Below, piece by piece: positions 14,441 through 27,400 of a stretch of 64,000 bases of DNA. The notes beneath the pieces are model-generated. The model was not told where the DNA came from and did no database searches. It saw only the letters and a program-made list of their open reading frames with translations. Source of the DNA: Glebionis coronaria. Taxonomy: Eukaryota > Streptophyta > Magnoliopsida > Asterales > Asteraceae. The translations under genes were made by a program, and so were the position numbers. How positions within the stretch are numbered: position 1 is the stretch's first letter; each line of letters begins with the position of its first letter. The DNA is taken from NCBI GenBank assembly GCA_025667525.1, contig CM046874.1:281528880-281592879 (forward strand), given 5' to 3'.

Positions 14441-14590
14441 TTGCTGAAAAAAACTGTGGAGTATCTACACGAGAATGCAAACCAACCCATTATCCGTCAC
14501 AACTTAGCACCTACAAACATTTTGTTGGATGAAAACTTGGACCAAAGCTCACAGAATACGGGCTTGAGAAGCTTGCACCCTGGCGTCTAT
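14441..14590 (+). pseudogene. receptor-like kinase catalytic-loop fragment
   Basis: An open stretch of about 49 codons reads YLHENANQPIIRHNLAPTNI followed by LLDENL. This resembles the YLH...IIHRDLKPSNILLDENL subdomain VIb region of plant receptor-like kinases (family knowledge). The catalytic HRD is altered to RHN, and the DFG-equivalent region reads NTGL. It ends at TAA. Upstream and downstream DNA is intron-like. Probably a captured, decayed exon in the 11.2 kb insert. Confidence 0.5.
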
Positions 14591-16297
14591 TAAAACATTT
14601 TTCACTTTTTAAACTTCCATCCTTATGTTTATTTGAACCTGTGTATTCCTAATCCTTGGTTACTTATTTCAGTAACTTCTTTCGAGAGGTCATGAGTGCC
14701 AATTGCTATATCTTCTTGAGGATCTGCTGAATGTGCTCCATGGTGCCTTGAGTTTAATATTTTTATCTGCAATACGAGTATGTGACCTCTTTCTTTAATC
14801 CAATAAACTTATTCCTGCTACTAATTTATCATTTACTGATATTCATATATATTAGCACGGCTCTTATTTAGAGACTGAAATTACTTACATCAGTTGCTGC
14901 CTAGGCTAATTCTCAACTTCATGCCATTACATATGATGTATTGGTGTTGGCTAGGTACCATTCTTCCTCATTGTATGTATGTGTTTGTGTAATTGATCAC
15001 GCTTAATCTTACATGCCTCGGTTAATGACTTTATTTTTTATAACTAACAATGTTTAAAATTACAGTTCTATATTAATTTGCTGATGATGTATGGACTTTC
15101 ATAACTGACAATGATCACATGCAAACTATTGAAATTCAAAGAATGCGAGTAGTAGATTAAAGATTATTTGTGGTATGTATTTATGGTTCATATCTCATCG
15201 CGTAGAAGCAAATAAGTATAAGGACATGTTATACAGATATACACATCAATCTGTATGTAAAGCAATAGTATATTACGCTATGAACACATATCTAGACATG
15301 GGATTGTACGTTTTAGTTTGATGAGAATCAGGTTAAATTGTTACGTTTTAAGTCATTTTGACCCAATAAGACGCAGTTCGAAGTTATGCGTGTTCCTCTA
15401 GACATACCTCAGAAGCTCTCTTGCTAAACATTTTATATTGAAAGTTGGAAGCTCTTTTTTCGTTCATCCTTTTTCCGGTTCTAACGTATCGATCTGACTT
15501 GTGATAAATTGAAAATTATTTTTTCCCGTGGCACGTTTGCGTGCTCTATTTTCTTTTTTGTATGCTTCTATTCCAGATTATAATCCAAATTTATTCTAAA
15601 ATAGGATTATGAGTTTTTGCTCTTTGTCGTATTAGTTTCCTGTCTTTTCTGACCGATGTTGTCCTATACCAACTTCTACGCTATATGTGATAATAGGTAG
15701 AAGTGGTCACACTTAACCAAGAATACAAAGTGTGTGCAACTGATCTACACATCTAAAGAAGGTTGCATACAAAATGATTAGCCGTATAGATCTTACATTC
15801 ATAAAGTAGAGGCTCCCATTCTTCATGCACCTGTTTAATTATACGTGCATTTGTTTACTACTTTTCAATTTGTTTGGTCTATTTTGACAACCCTCTTTTA
15901 GCTAATTTTTTTATTCCATTCTATGTATGAATTTGTAGTATTTTTTGTGTTTGATATTTTAAGACCAGTAACCTGAGTAATTGCATAATGAAAGTCTCTC
16001 ACTATTGAAAGGTGGCAATTGTACGAATTTGGTAGAAAGCTAATGAGAAGAACGGAGTTTTTGATGTTGCACGTCTATTAAAGAAAATCTTCATACTACC
16101 AGCATTAAAAAAAATTAGATGATTCGGACCAGAGAACACCAGGTTTCAAATTTTAATTTCTAGGAACTGAAGGTGAGACCTTAATGGAGTATGAAGTAAC
16201 TTATAACCACTGCCCTATTGTTTTGTTATCCTCTGCAAGTCATAATCTTATATTAATTCTTAGTATAGTTTTTTGTTCGATACTATTTTTTGTGCAA
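14591..16297 (+). other. intron-like sequence, nothing recognised
   Basis: About 1.7 kb of AT-rich DNA with T-rich tracts. Short exon-like islands, for example 14672-14750, are not identifiable. Confidence 0.4.
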
Positions 16298-16400
16298 CGA
16301 GTACCTTTAAGAATTGAAATTGGTCCTCGTGATATTTCGAGCAGGAGTGTGGTTGTATCTATAAGATATATTCCTGGAGAACCAAAGTTTGGGGTTGAAG
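16298..16400 (+). pseudogene. prolyl-tRNA synthetase fragment (anticodon-binding domain)
   Basis: The translation contains RVPLRIEIGPRDISSRSVVV followed by SIRYIPGEPKFGVEE. It matches the highly conserved GVPLRIEIGPRD...SVVVSRRD segment in the C-terminal anticodon-binding domain of eukaryote-type prolyl-tRNA synthetase (family knowledge). Only about 34 residues are covered. The R-R-D stretch is mutated and the following linker is shortened. It lies in a 99-codon frame (16184-16483) whose other parts look like translated intron. A captured fragment with no function expected. Confidence 0.75.
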
Positions 16401-18079
16401 AACAAGTTTCAAAATCTCAACCCGAGCTTCAGTCATCTGTAAAACCCACTATAACCAAACCTACTTCTTTCTTTATAATTTGAATTTACATGTGTCTAGC
16501 TTATTATGAAGTTAAAGTTTTAGTTTTTATGAATATTTTTCCTATAAATATACAGAACTCTTAACTAATTGAGATAATTTAACTGAAACTAATTCGGCTA
16601 AAGAACTCAATATAAGCTACCATGTTCCAACAATATCAATTGGTTCAACGGATAAAATATGAAGTTAAAGCTTCAAGCATGATAAAGTAAATGCTAAACT
16701 TTCAGTCACAAATGGGGGTACAATTTTCAAAAAGAATGGATGAAAATGTCTGAAATTATACAAAGTTTTCGACCCAAATTTTTCTGTGAAGAAACTAATG
16801 GAAGATATGTGTTAGTGATTTTTGGATACTGACTTGAGTGGTGAACTAACCGTAGGCACAAATTTTATACTGCCAACTGGTCCGCTGGAAACATGTGCTG
16901 CTGGCGGTGGACATATGCCACCTAATGTCAATAGGAACAGATTGCTTTAGAACAAAGTTTCTTATGAAAAAGTAAGAACCGCAATGTTGAGTCAGAAATC
17001 CAGGTATACCTAAAAAAAATAAGAACCGCATTGATTAATACTTCCACACCCGTTCACCCTATAACTTGAACCACAAAGATTAATACCAATTTGTAGTGTT
17101 TACCGTGCCTTTTTTAATATTAGAGATTGGTTGAAATGTTGTGATTGTACCATTTTGGAAGAAATGAAGTTTTGAGATTATGTTAGCTCTTTCCCACGTT
17201 TTTTACTTATGATGCAAGGGTGTTTGGATTTGCGTCTAATAGTGATGTAACATAAGAATATGTTTCTCGAATTAATTTTCCTTCAAGTTATTTTATTTTT
17301 CTGTTTATCTTGTTGTTGCATTTGCTCAGATGTTGAAAGTAGTCAGTAAGTTAATTTAGTATTCAGATTAGTCTCTATCGTGTTTAGAGGCAAGAAAGTT
17401 AAACAACTATTATACACACTGGACTAATGTGTAGTGCCAGTAGCTATTTTTATTCTTCACTTAATGAACGAACCAGTCCTTTGGAAATGCTCGACAGAAA
17501 ATTCAATTTTTATCAGACAATAAAAGGTGTCTAATTTTGGGCCTTACTAAACTCTGAGGTCCCAACCCAACACCAACCTATATTTTATGACTTTTTTGGC
17601 TTCCTTAGAATCCTTAACTGGATTTTCTAATAATTTTGTTAATGTATATGACATGTCATAGGTATCTGAATCACCAAGTTGTTATGAAGCAGAAAGCTTT
17701 AGTTCATGGGATTTTACGAGTTCTTTGATCTAAATCCATATGTCAGGCATCTTCATCCTGTGACAAAGTCATGAACTATTTTCTAAAGGGCTTTTATGTG
17801 AACCTTTTCTTGCTTTAGAGGAAAAAGTTTTGAAGAACCCGTATATTACCAGAGGTTAGAGGCACCCTGGTGTAGCACATGCCGAAGGTCTGGCTTATAT
17901 CACTGACTGAGTAAATAAAACTTAAAAAGTGTTCTTTCTTTGGTGTGACTGATGTGCTATTGGCAGGTGTAAAATGCATCTAACTTATTTATCATTCTCC
18001 TTATTTTTTTGCAACCAATCATTAGTATGCAGTTGTGCTATGTATTAAGTTTTATACTTGCTTGTTTTTAAAATTGCAG
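16401..18079 (+). other. intron-like sequence, nothing recognised
   Basis: AT-rich DNA with possible exon islands near 16850-16930 and 17660-17740. No product could be assigned. T-rich tract and AG just before 18080 look like a splice acceptor. Confidence 0.4.
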
Positions 18080-18315
18080 AATCTCAAAGGCTTCTCTCAT
18101 TACTCCAAAGCTGGTGAAATGTATAAAGAATTAGTTAAAGTCAAACTTGATTTTTATGAATTTTTTCTATCTTTGAGACATCAAGAACTAGAGCAGGCGA
18201 AACTTTCTTGGTATTATGAAATTTACTGATTTTGAGAAATGGGACTACTCAGAACTTATTCAACTGTATAATAAAGCTGAAGAGAATATGGAAATGGGTA
18301 TGCAAATATATGCAG
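18080..18315 (+). pseudogene. exon-like fragment of an unidentified helical protein
   Basis: Begins right after a T-rich tract and GCAG acceptor. It encodes NLKGFSHYSKAGEMYKELVK and, after one frameshift near 18225, FEKWDYSELIQLYNKAEENM. The composition (alternating Leu/Lys/Glu with aromatic residues) suggests helical coil. A GCAG followed by a charged stretch at 18316 suggests a second exon. It reads like real coding sequence that has decayed, but I do not recognise the family. Confidence 0.45.
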
Positions 18316-18574
18316 GATGATAAGAAAAATAAAGGTGCTGAAGACATAGTTGTGGTTATCAAGAATTAATGTTCTAATGATGTTATACCATAGGGTAATT
18401 CTCATTCAGTATATTTTTTGGAATATTTATAGGCTGTCATATTTGGATCAAGTGAATTGTTTATATTTATTGGAAAACATAATTTGCAGTAGTTAGATAC
18501 GTAGTAGATTTAATGTCTTGCGATTCTACTTTTTAACATGTTTTAATGCACCCGATCGAACTTGTCATATATAG

Positions 18575-18720
18575 TAGGAGCTCACCAGTTTCATGGTCAC
18601 ATGAAGGAAAACATAGACCCATTAGGTATCCAACAAAGAGAAATACAAGATGATTTAGATCCTGCATTTTATGGATTCAGTGAAGATGATTTAGATCCTA
18701 CATTGAGGAACAATTTGGAA
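18575..18720 (+). pseudogene. 2-oxoglutarate dehydrogenase E1 fragment
   Basis: The translation HQFHGHMKENIDPLGIQQRE followed by IQDDLDPAFYGFSEDDLDP closely follows the plant E1 segment with NGHMKAKLDPLG..EREIP.DLDPA.YGF...DLD (family knowledge), part of the TCA-cycle 2-oxoglutarate dehydrogenase complex. About 40 residues are recognisable, after an AG that resembles a splice acceptor. The rest of the enzyme is missing. A captured fragment in the 11.2 kb insert, same strand as the kinase and ProRS pieces. Confidence 0.75.
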
Positions 18721-18989
18721 AATATACAACAAAGCAAGCTGCAAAAAATCTCAATGGTAATGGAAATCTTCTATTTTTTACTTATAATTCCTGTTATATA
18801 ATTCCAATGGTGTCTGTCATGACCATTTGGGAAGGCTTTGAAGAGGTTTGTTTGATCATTTATTTGTTGCAGTAGATAAACAGGCGGATTGCGCTATAGG
18901 TCACCACAGGTTTAAGTCGAAAGTTTTTTTTTGTTGTGTTGTGGCATGTTGAAGTTTCAGTGTAGAAGAGTGTACGACAGGTAAGTTTA

Positions 18990-19114
18990 TTCGAAACTCC
19001 CCGTGCTTGATAGTTGATACACAGAATGTTCTTTGCATCTGGGCGGTTCAAACACCAGCTACTTTATCTATCTTGCAGTGAAGCTTCCCTGCATCAATAA
19101 ATTGTGACAGTTCC
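18990..19114 (-). pseudogene. 26S proteasome subunit RPN7 (PSMD6) C-terminal fragment
   Basis: Read on the minus strand from a splice-acceptor-like CATACAG at 19115: ELSQFIDAGKLHCKIDKVAG, then, after a small frameshifting deletion near 19049, NRPDAKN. This matches the C-terminal ELSRFIAAGKLHCKIDKVAG...NRPDAKNALYQA stretch of RPN7, a lid subunit of the 26S proteasome (family knowledge). The downstream C-terminus is decayed. It is on the opposite strand to the other captured fragments, so the insert acquired pieces in both orientations. Confidence 0.8.
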
Positions 19115-19640
19115 CTGTATGCAGACAAAAGGTGAGATAAAAACATCATGAGACCACCATCTCCAACAAATTCAATACAAATCAATCGTCCTATACTGTC
19201 GCTGATACTCATTTGGACATTCGTCAAGCCCCTTGACAATAACAACTGCTTTGTTAGGAACGATACAATCATGAAAAATCCTGACAAAATTGCTAGAATT
19301 TCTGTTAAGTTTTAACGCCTCTAGATCTCAAGATAACGTAACACCACAATATTGGGTTTGAGATTACCGAGACCCATTGTTTGGACAATGCTATATGACA
19401 AATAGTAATGGTGTTGATTTTTATAATGACCCATTGTTCATTTTTCATTTTTTTTATAATCTTAGTTTTTTTATAATGTGAAATAAAGAGTGTCACTACA
19501 CCTTAGGCAACTACTATATTTAATTGGGTTCAGGGGCTATCTGTATGGTGTTGATGTTTGTTTCTTTGTTTTGGAATTATTTTATGGGTTTTTATTTTTT
19601 AGTGTGAGCCACCACGTGATGAGCATGCATACTCCTAGCT
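19115..19640. other. continuation of captured DNA, nothing recognised
   Basis: Probably intron sequence upstream (minus strand) of the RPN7 fragment, then AT-rich DNA. No convincing coding signal. Confidence 0.35.
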
Positions 19641-19649
19641 AAGGCTGGG

Positions 19650-20290
19650 CATTTGGACTGTCGGATCGGACCGGAAAACTGAACCGGACCGGATCGAGCA
19701 AATTTGTTCCGGTCCTCGGTCTTTGATTTTAGACCATTTCGGTCTTCGGTCCGGTCCTGTCCGGTTCAGTCTTATATAAAAATTATTTGGACTGGACTGG
19801 ACCGGACCAGACCATTTTGGTCCGGTCTTGATCCGGGGTTTGGACCAATTTGGTCTTTGGTCCGGTCCGGTTTGGGTATGCCACTCAACCCTACTCCTAG
19901 CATAATCACCAACGATGTTTTCAAACCCGGGTCAAAAAAACGGGTTATTTTAATCCGGGTTTCACATTTTCGAAACCCGGCTAGACCTACCGGGTTTAGG
20001 GTGACCGGGTCAACCTGGTTCTTGAGACCCGGCTGGGTTTCGATTTTTTCGGGTTCTTTTACAAAAAAGTATGTAAATTTTACGTATTTACAATGAAATT
20101 TTATTTTTACGCATTATATTGGTTGTTTAAGAATTTATATCTTTAATATCCGAAAGTTTTTATGGTTTTTCTATATAATTTTTTCTAAGTATTAAAGATA
20201 TAATTTCTTTTTCAAAAAGCGGGTAAACACGGGTTGATGGACCCGGTGACTCGACCGGATCAATTCAAAAACCGAGTTTCAAAACATTGA
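19650..20290. repeat. low-complexity GGACCGG and ACCCGGGT tracts
   Basis: 19660-19880 is a run of variants of GGTCCGGTC and GGACCGGACC on both strands. 19925-20035 and 20219-20280 are rich in AACCCGG/CCGGGTTT motifs. Cryptically simple, GC-rich against an AT-rich background, and of unknown origin. The open frame 19704-20096 is a by-product. Confidence 0.6.
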
Positions 20291-21949
20291 TCACCGACAA
20301 AAAAGCAGATAATATGAGATGGTTTCTCATCACATACACAAAAAAATTTGGTAACCTTACCAGACCGTTCTCCAACTTAAAATTCTCTATTTATGGGCAA
20401 ATAACAATCTAAATTAATAACGACACTAAAAAGAAGTCGGGAAATGAATGATAAAAAAATTATACACGCCGTTTAGAACTTCTCTATTTCCACAGTTGTA
20501 GTAATACTTGAAAAGACGTCAGTAGAACATTTGATACCAGAACTAATTTCCTTTGGAAAAGCTACGGGATATTAGGTAGCGTAGACATGGTATAGAAAAC
20601 TAAAACTCGAAACATGAGGCCAAAAAATTAATGATGACACGTTACAGGAAGAGCATATGAAAGTTGACCAAAGAGTAAAGGGTGCGGTGGCAAATAATGG
20701 CTCGCCGTGTCTAGGTGATACTCTCGCTGGCCTTCGCCAGTTTACACCACCAGAACTCCTATTTTGCTGAGGGTTCACCAATTTCCATGACCAAACGACG
20801 AGAAAGAGAGAAGATACTAGCTGTCAACAACGGTTAATTTTTGTTTTTTTATGATTAGTACTTTTTACTATTATATATATCTCTTAATTTTTACATTTTT
20901 AACACACACCTCTTCCTCTTCCTGATTTATCTATCAAAATACAAAAAATAATGTAACTTTCCAAATGACTAATTTTCATATCTCAACTTCACCAATCTTC
21001 TTAACACATCGAAACCCAATCATTAGTCATACTCTACCCCTCGACGCCATTATCGCAAAATTATATTTAATCTTCTTCATAATTTCCATCCGGCTCTCAA
21101 TTCTTTTACCCTCTTTTTGCTACGCAATACTTTCCCCAAATAACATCGAACAAATTTTCCAACAACTCGCGTACAAAACGCACAATTGATGCCGACTCAA
21201 TGGCCGAAGCAAAGAGGTGTTTATCCGAAACTAACAAGAAAAAATAATGGCAAAATATTCAAAGCAAGATTACTATGTTGTTTTTTTATTTTCGTATTTT
21301 TTAGGTTTTGTATCGTATTTTTAATTTTCTATTGTATTTTTATTTATGTATTTGTAATTTTTATTTTAATGAAATGAATTTTAGTTTTTATAAAAATTAT
21401 AAATAAAAAAAACTTAATGAGTGGAGTCAAAGTAAAGAGGAGAGAAAAATGATCCAATAATAAACTATACAGAAAATAAGCCCAAATAGTTATCTACATC
21501 AAAAACTAACATTTATTAACACCTTTTACTCAAAAACTTTTTATTAAGATCAGTAATAGAGCAACTTTACTTTTCAAAAACGAAGTGTTTCAAAATAATT
21601 AAAAAAATACATTTCGTGATCATATATTTGTGTAAATTGATAATATGTATAAGCATAACCCGAACTGATTATATATTCGCTTAACAACTAATATGTTTAG
21701 CATAATTGGTAAGTACAAAAAATCAATCACAATAAAGAAAACTAAATTAAAAAATAACTAAGGAAACACAAATTTAACAAAAAAAATAATATACACTCCA
21801 TCGGACATAATGTGTCAACCATAACTCGTCCTAATCATATATGACGTATAAACTAATAATATGTTTAATTATAACCTATAAATAAAATAGACTATAAATA
21901 CTCAAGCACTAATCTAACAGTGAATAAAAAAACAAAAATTAGAAGTCAC
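20291..21949. other. right part of the insert, no gene recognised
   Basis: About 1.65 kb, mainly AT-rich. Short frames at 20572-20781 (minus) and 20965-21377 (plus) have no recognisable motifs and skewed composition. I can assign nothing further. Confidence 0.4.
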
Positions 21950-23372
<1,423 letters not shown>

Positions 23373-23375
23373 GAA

Positions 23376-23386
23376 TGGTATAGAGC
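23376..23386 (+). other. primer binding site, tRNA-iMet-like
   Basis: TGGTATAGAGC three bases after the LTR matches TGGTATCAGAGC, the usual tRNA-iMet primer site of Tekay/Del and many copia elements, with one base missing. Confidence 0.75.
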
Positions 23387-23479
23387 AAAAGTTATAGAGA
23401 ACCAGACTCAGAAAAATTTATAAATATAAAAATAAATTTTTTTATATAAACTGGACTATAACTACATTAAAAATCTTTG

Positions 23480-24042
23480 GGATATGGCTGATGTTCATGG
23501 TCTACTAGCGACTAGGTGGATCCTGTCCAGGCTCAGATAGCGGCTTTGACAACCCAACATGCTCAGGATATGGCTGATGTTCACGGTCTACTAGCGACTA
23601 GTCAGGCATAGCGCTCGATCTTGAGAGAGCGTCTGGATTCCCTGACCTGGACTACGTGGGCGGAAGCCCAGGTTGCCAGGGGGACATGGACTACAGTTTA
23701 TGATGCCCTTCAGTGACTCATGTCGGAGTATGACCACGCCATCCACCGCATCTATACCTTGGAGAGCCGACAACAGCAGACTCATGCCTCCCTCTCAGCC
23801 CAGGAGAGTCCCTATCCATGTTCTTTGACTTGGAGATTGTTCGTCACGATGGGGTCACTTCAGAGACAACTCACCTTAGGGGAGCTTTGGACACCCTCAG
23901 GGCTCAGCTAGTTCAGACTCTCCGCCACGTCAAGAGGACCAGGCTTGCTATGATCGCTTTGCAGGACGCTATGCCAGTACCAGCAGCTCTACCAGCACCC
24001 ACTGTACCAGGCACCTCCACCGGATCCGTTAGACCAGCATAG
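23480..24042 (+). pseudogene. decayed leader ORF of element B
   Basis: After a direct repeat (GATATGGCTGATGTTCAYGG at 23480 and again at 23566), codon-like sequence runs from about 23600 in two frames. The first contains LRERLDSLTWTTWAEAQ and, after TAG, MSEYDHAIHRIYTLESRQQQ. Near 23818 it shifts to another frame (DLEIVRHDGV... to RRPA-like end, stop 24040). The pattern of charged and Leu residues suggests coiled coil. It probably is a gag N-terminal or leader frame, but the product is uncertain. Confidence 0.4.
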
Positions 24043-24452
24043 ATTAGATGTACTAGATCTCATGTACATCATGATAAGCTTTAGGTTGCATCCCAGCTAC
24101 CATGATATAGGATTTCATGTACTTTTATTTTCATGCAGCTTTTGTAGCCTATCAGTACTGTACTCTCTTAGATAGGTGTCTGTATATATTTCACTTTAGA
24201 TGTGCGTACCGCCACCCCAGACAGACGTACTATGCTTCTGTCTTGGATCGGTTGTACCTGATGTTATGTGTACTTTCTCTCAAGAAATGACATATGCTCA
24301 CTCTCTTTTGTTATATCATTTATTGTATCGTTGAAATGTGACAGGTTATTCAAATTGTTGTAATTATTGTATACAGGTTTGCTCATGCGAATAATATATA
24401 ATTGTATTGACACTGAAGCTAACGATTTCATTTTGTGTATGACTACAGACGA
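24043..24452 (+). other. spacer before element B gag
   Basis: About 410 bp, T-rich, no gene seen. It separates the decayed leader frame from the gag ATG. Confidence 0.5.
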
Positions 24453-27400
24453 ATGGCAATCACTAGGCAGAATCCTGCCACTAATCCTGCCAATAATCCA
24501 GCCAATAATCCTGCTAATAACCCCACTGATAATCTCCCTAATGACGATGCCACCCATAATGTCACCACTGCCCAACTTAGGGAATTGATTGACCAAGGCA
24601 TCGCCACCGCTATGGCAGCTAGCCGAAACATGGACGACAGCGATAATTCCAATAACCGTAGGAATAATAATACCACCAGGGGTTGTTCTTACCCTGATTT
24701 TCTCAAGTGCAAGCCATCCTACTATCGGGGCAACGAAGGCGTGGTAGAGTTGATGCAATGGTTTGAAAGACTAGAGACCGTATTCCGCATCAGCGACTGC
24801 TCCGATGAGAACAAAGTTAAGTTCGCCACCTGCACGTTGCTTGAAAGTGCGCTCACATGGTGGAATTCTGTGGTTGTTACTATAGGACATGACGCTGCCT
24901 ACACTCTGAACTGGACGAATCTGGAGGAGAAATGACGGAAAAGTACTGCCCGAGGGGCGAAATGAAGAAACTGGAAGTTGAGCTATGGGATCTTAGGTGT
25001 AAGAATAATGACATCATGTTGTACAACCGAAGATTCCAAGAATTGACCCTCATGTGTACTAGGATGTTTCCCGATAAGGAGGAGAAGATTGAGAAGTACG
25101 TTGGAGGACTCCCCGACGCCATCCATGATAGCGTTCTCGCCTCGCGGCCCACTACCGTCGAGAAAGCCATGGAATTTGCTGCCGAATTGATCAACAAGAG
25201 AACCCGCACTATCTCCGAAAGAAACTCTGAGAACAAGAGGAAGTTGGACGACAATATCCGTGTTCATTACCACCCAACTCCAAAGAGGCAAAATGCCGGA
25301 CAGATTTATAGTGCAATCTCCCCCACCGGTTCAAAGATCTACGAAGGCACCAAACCTATGTGCACGACATGCCATTTTCATCATCAGGTGGGTAGTCCAT
25401 GCAAGACTTGCTACAAATATGGAGAGGTTGGCCACTTTGTTCGCGATTGCCAGGTAAATGCGGTTACTCAGGTCCGACCCAACCCTATTGCTAGGAGCAA
25501 TAATCGAGGTGGATCTAATGCCCGTAGATTTGGGAATAGGCAGCCAGGAAACCGTAGTGTTACAGGAGGAAGTAACAGTGGCCCAAAGAAAGGAGTCGTA
25601 TGTTATGAGTGCGGAGCACCCGGACATGTGAGATCAGGCTGCCCCAAGTTGGCCAATCAGAACAAGAGCAATGGAGGATCCACATCCATAGTATACGTGA
25701 TGGGCAATGCAAAAGCCAACCCAGACTCCAACGTGGTTACTGGTACGTTTTTACTAAATAATCCTTACGCATCCATTCTATTTGACACTAGGGCAGACAG
25801 GAGCTTTATTTCCACTGAATTTAGTAACATATTAGAGGTTATCCCTTCCACGTTAGACCGCCGATTCTCAGTAGAATTAGCAGACGGTAAGATCGTAGAA
25901 GCCGATACTATTGTTAGGGGTTGTACCCTGAACCTTTCCAACCACCCGTTTAATATTGACCTAATTCCAGTGAATCTAGGCAGTTTCGATATCATCATTG
26001 GTATGGACTGGTTAGCTAGGTACCACGCAGTAATCGTCTGCGACGAGAAACTAGTCCGTTTGCCATGGGGAAATGAGACATTGATCGTTCGAGGCGATGG
26101 TAATACTGACCTTGCGGACACTAGACTCAGTGTTATATCCTGTACCAAAGTCCAGAGATATTTATTGAGAGGATGTCTCATCTTCTTGGCTCACATCTCC
26201 CAGGTAGATGAAGAAGACAAGCTTGAAAAGAAGCAAATCAAGGACGTGCCTATCGTCCGGGATTTCCCCGAAGTTTTTCCTGAAGAATTACCAGGTCTAC
26301 CACCAGCCCGACAGGTGGAATTCCATATCGACTTGATTCTAGGAGCTGCACCCGTAGCAAAAGCTCCTTATCGACTAGCACCATCAGAGATAAAAGAACT
26401 AGCAGAACAACTTCAAGAATTGTCTGACAAGGGATTCATCCGACCTAGTTCCTCACCATGGGGAGCTCCGGTATTATTTGCCAAAAAGAAAGATGGTTCG
26501 TTTCGAATGTGCATTGATTACAGAGAACTGAATAAGTTGACTGTAAAGAACCGTTATCCACTTCCTCGCATTGACGACTTATTTGACCAGCTGCAAGGGT
26601 CAAGTGTGTATTCCAAGATAGATCTGCGATCTGGGTACCATCGATTGAGAGTCAGGGAGGAGGATATTCAAAAAACCGCTTTCAGGACTCGTTACGACCA
26701 TTATGAATTCCAGGTCATGCCTTTTAGGTTGACCAACGCTCCTGCCATCTTTATGGACCTTATGAATCGTGTGTGCAGACCATACCTGTATAAGTTTGTG
26801 ATAGTCTTCATAGATGACATACTCATCTATTCTAAGAATGAACATGAGCACGAGGAATACCTTACTCAAGTTCTGAAAGTACTTAAGGAGGAACAGTTGT
26901 ACGCCAAGTTCTCTAAATGTGAATTCTGGATCCCCAGGGTACAATTCCTCGGCCATGTTATTGATAGCGACGACATTCATGTAGACCCAGCAAAGGTTGA
27001 ATTTGTCAAAGATTGGGCATCTCCTAAATCACCAACAGAAATTCGCCAATTTCTAGGCCTTGTCGGATACTACCGTCGATTCATCGAAGGCTTCTCGAAG
27101 ATAGCAAAACCAATGACCAAACTCACGCAGAAGGGAATAAAGTTTGACTGGGGGAAAAAAGAAGAGTCAGCTTTCCAACTAATCAAGGAGAAGCTGTGCA
27201 GTGCACCCATTCTGGCCTTACCCGAGGGCAACGACGACTTTGTGGTATATTGTGATGCGTCACATAAAGGCTTGGGTGCAGTATTGATGCAAAGAACGAA
27301 AGTGATCGCGTACGCCTCCAGACAGCTAAAGAAACATGAGAAGAACTACACTACCCATGATTTAGAACTTGGATCTGTGGTTTTTGCGTTAAAAATCTGG

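Noticed and set aside
20965..21377. Two consecutive plus-strand frames (74 and 63 codons)
   Set aside because: Hydrophobic residues come from T-rich composition; no homologous motif, start context or codon pattern supports a gene.
24264..26980. Minus-strand frames of 70-164 codons opposite element B gag-pol
   Set aside because: Antisense shadows; the plus-strand frames carry all the recognised domains.
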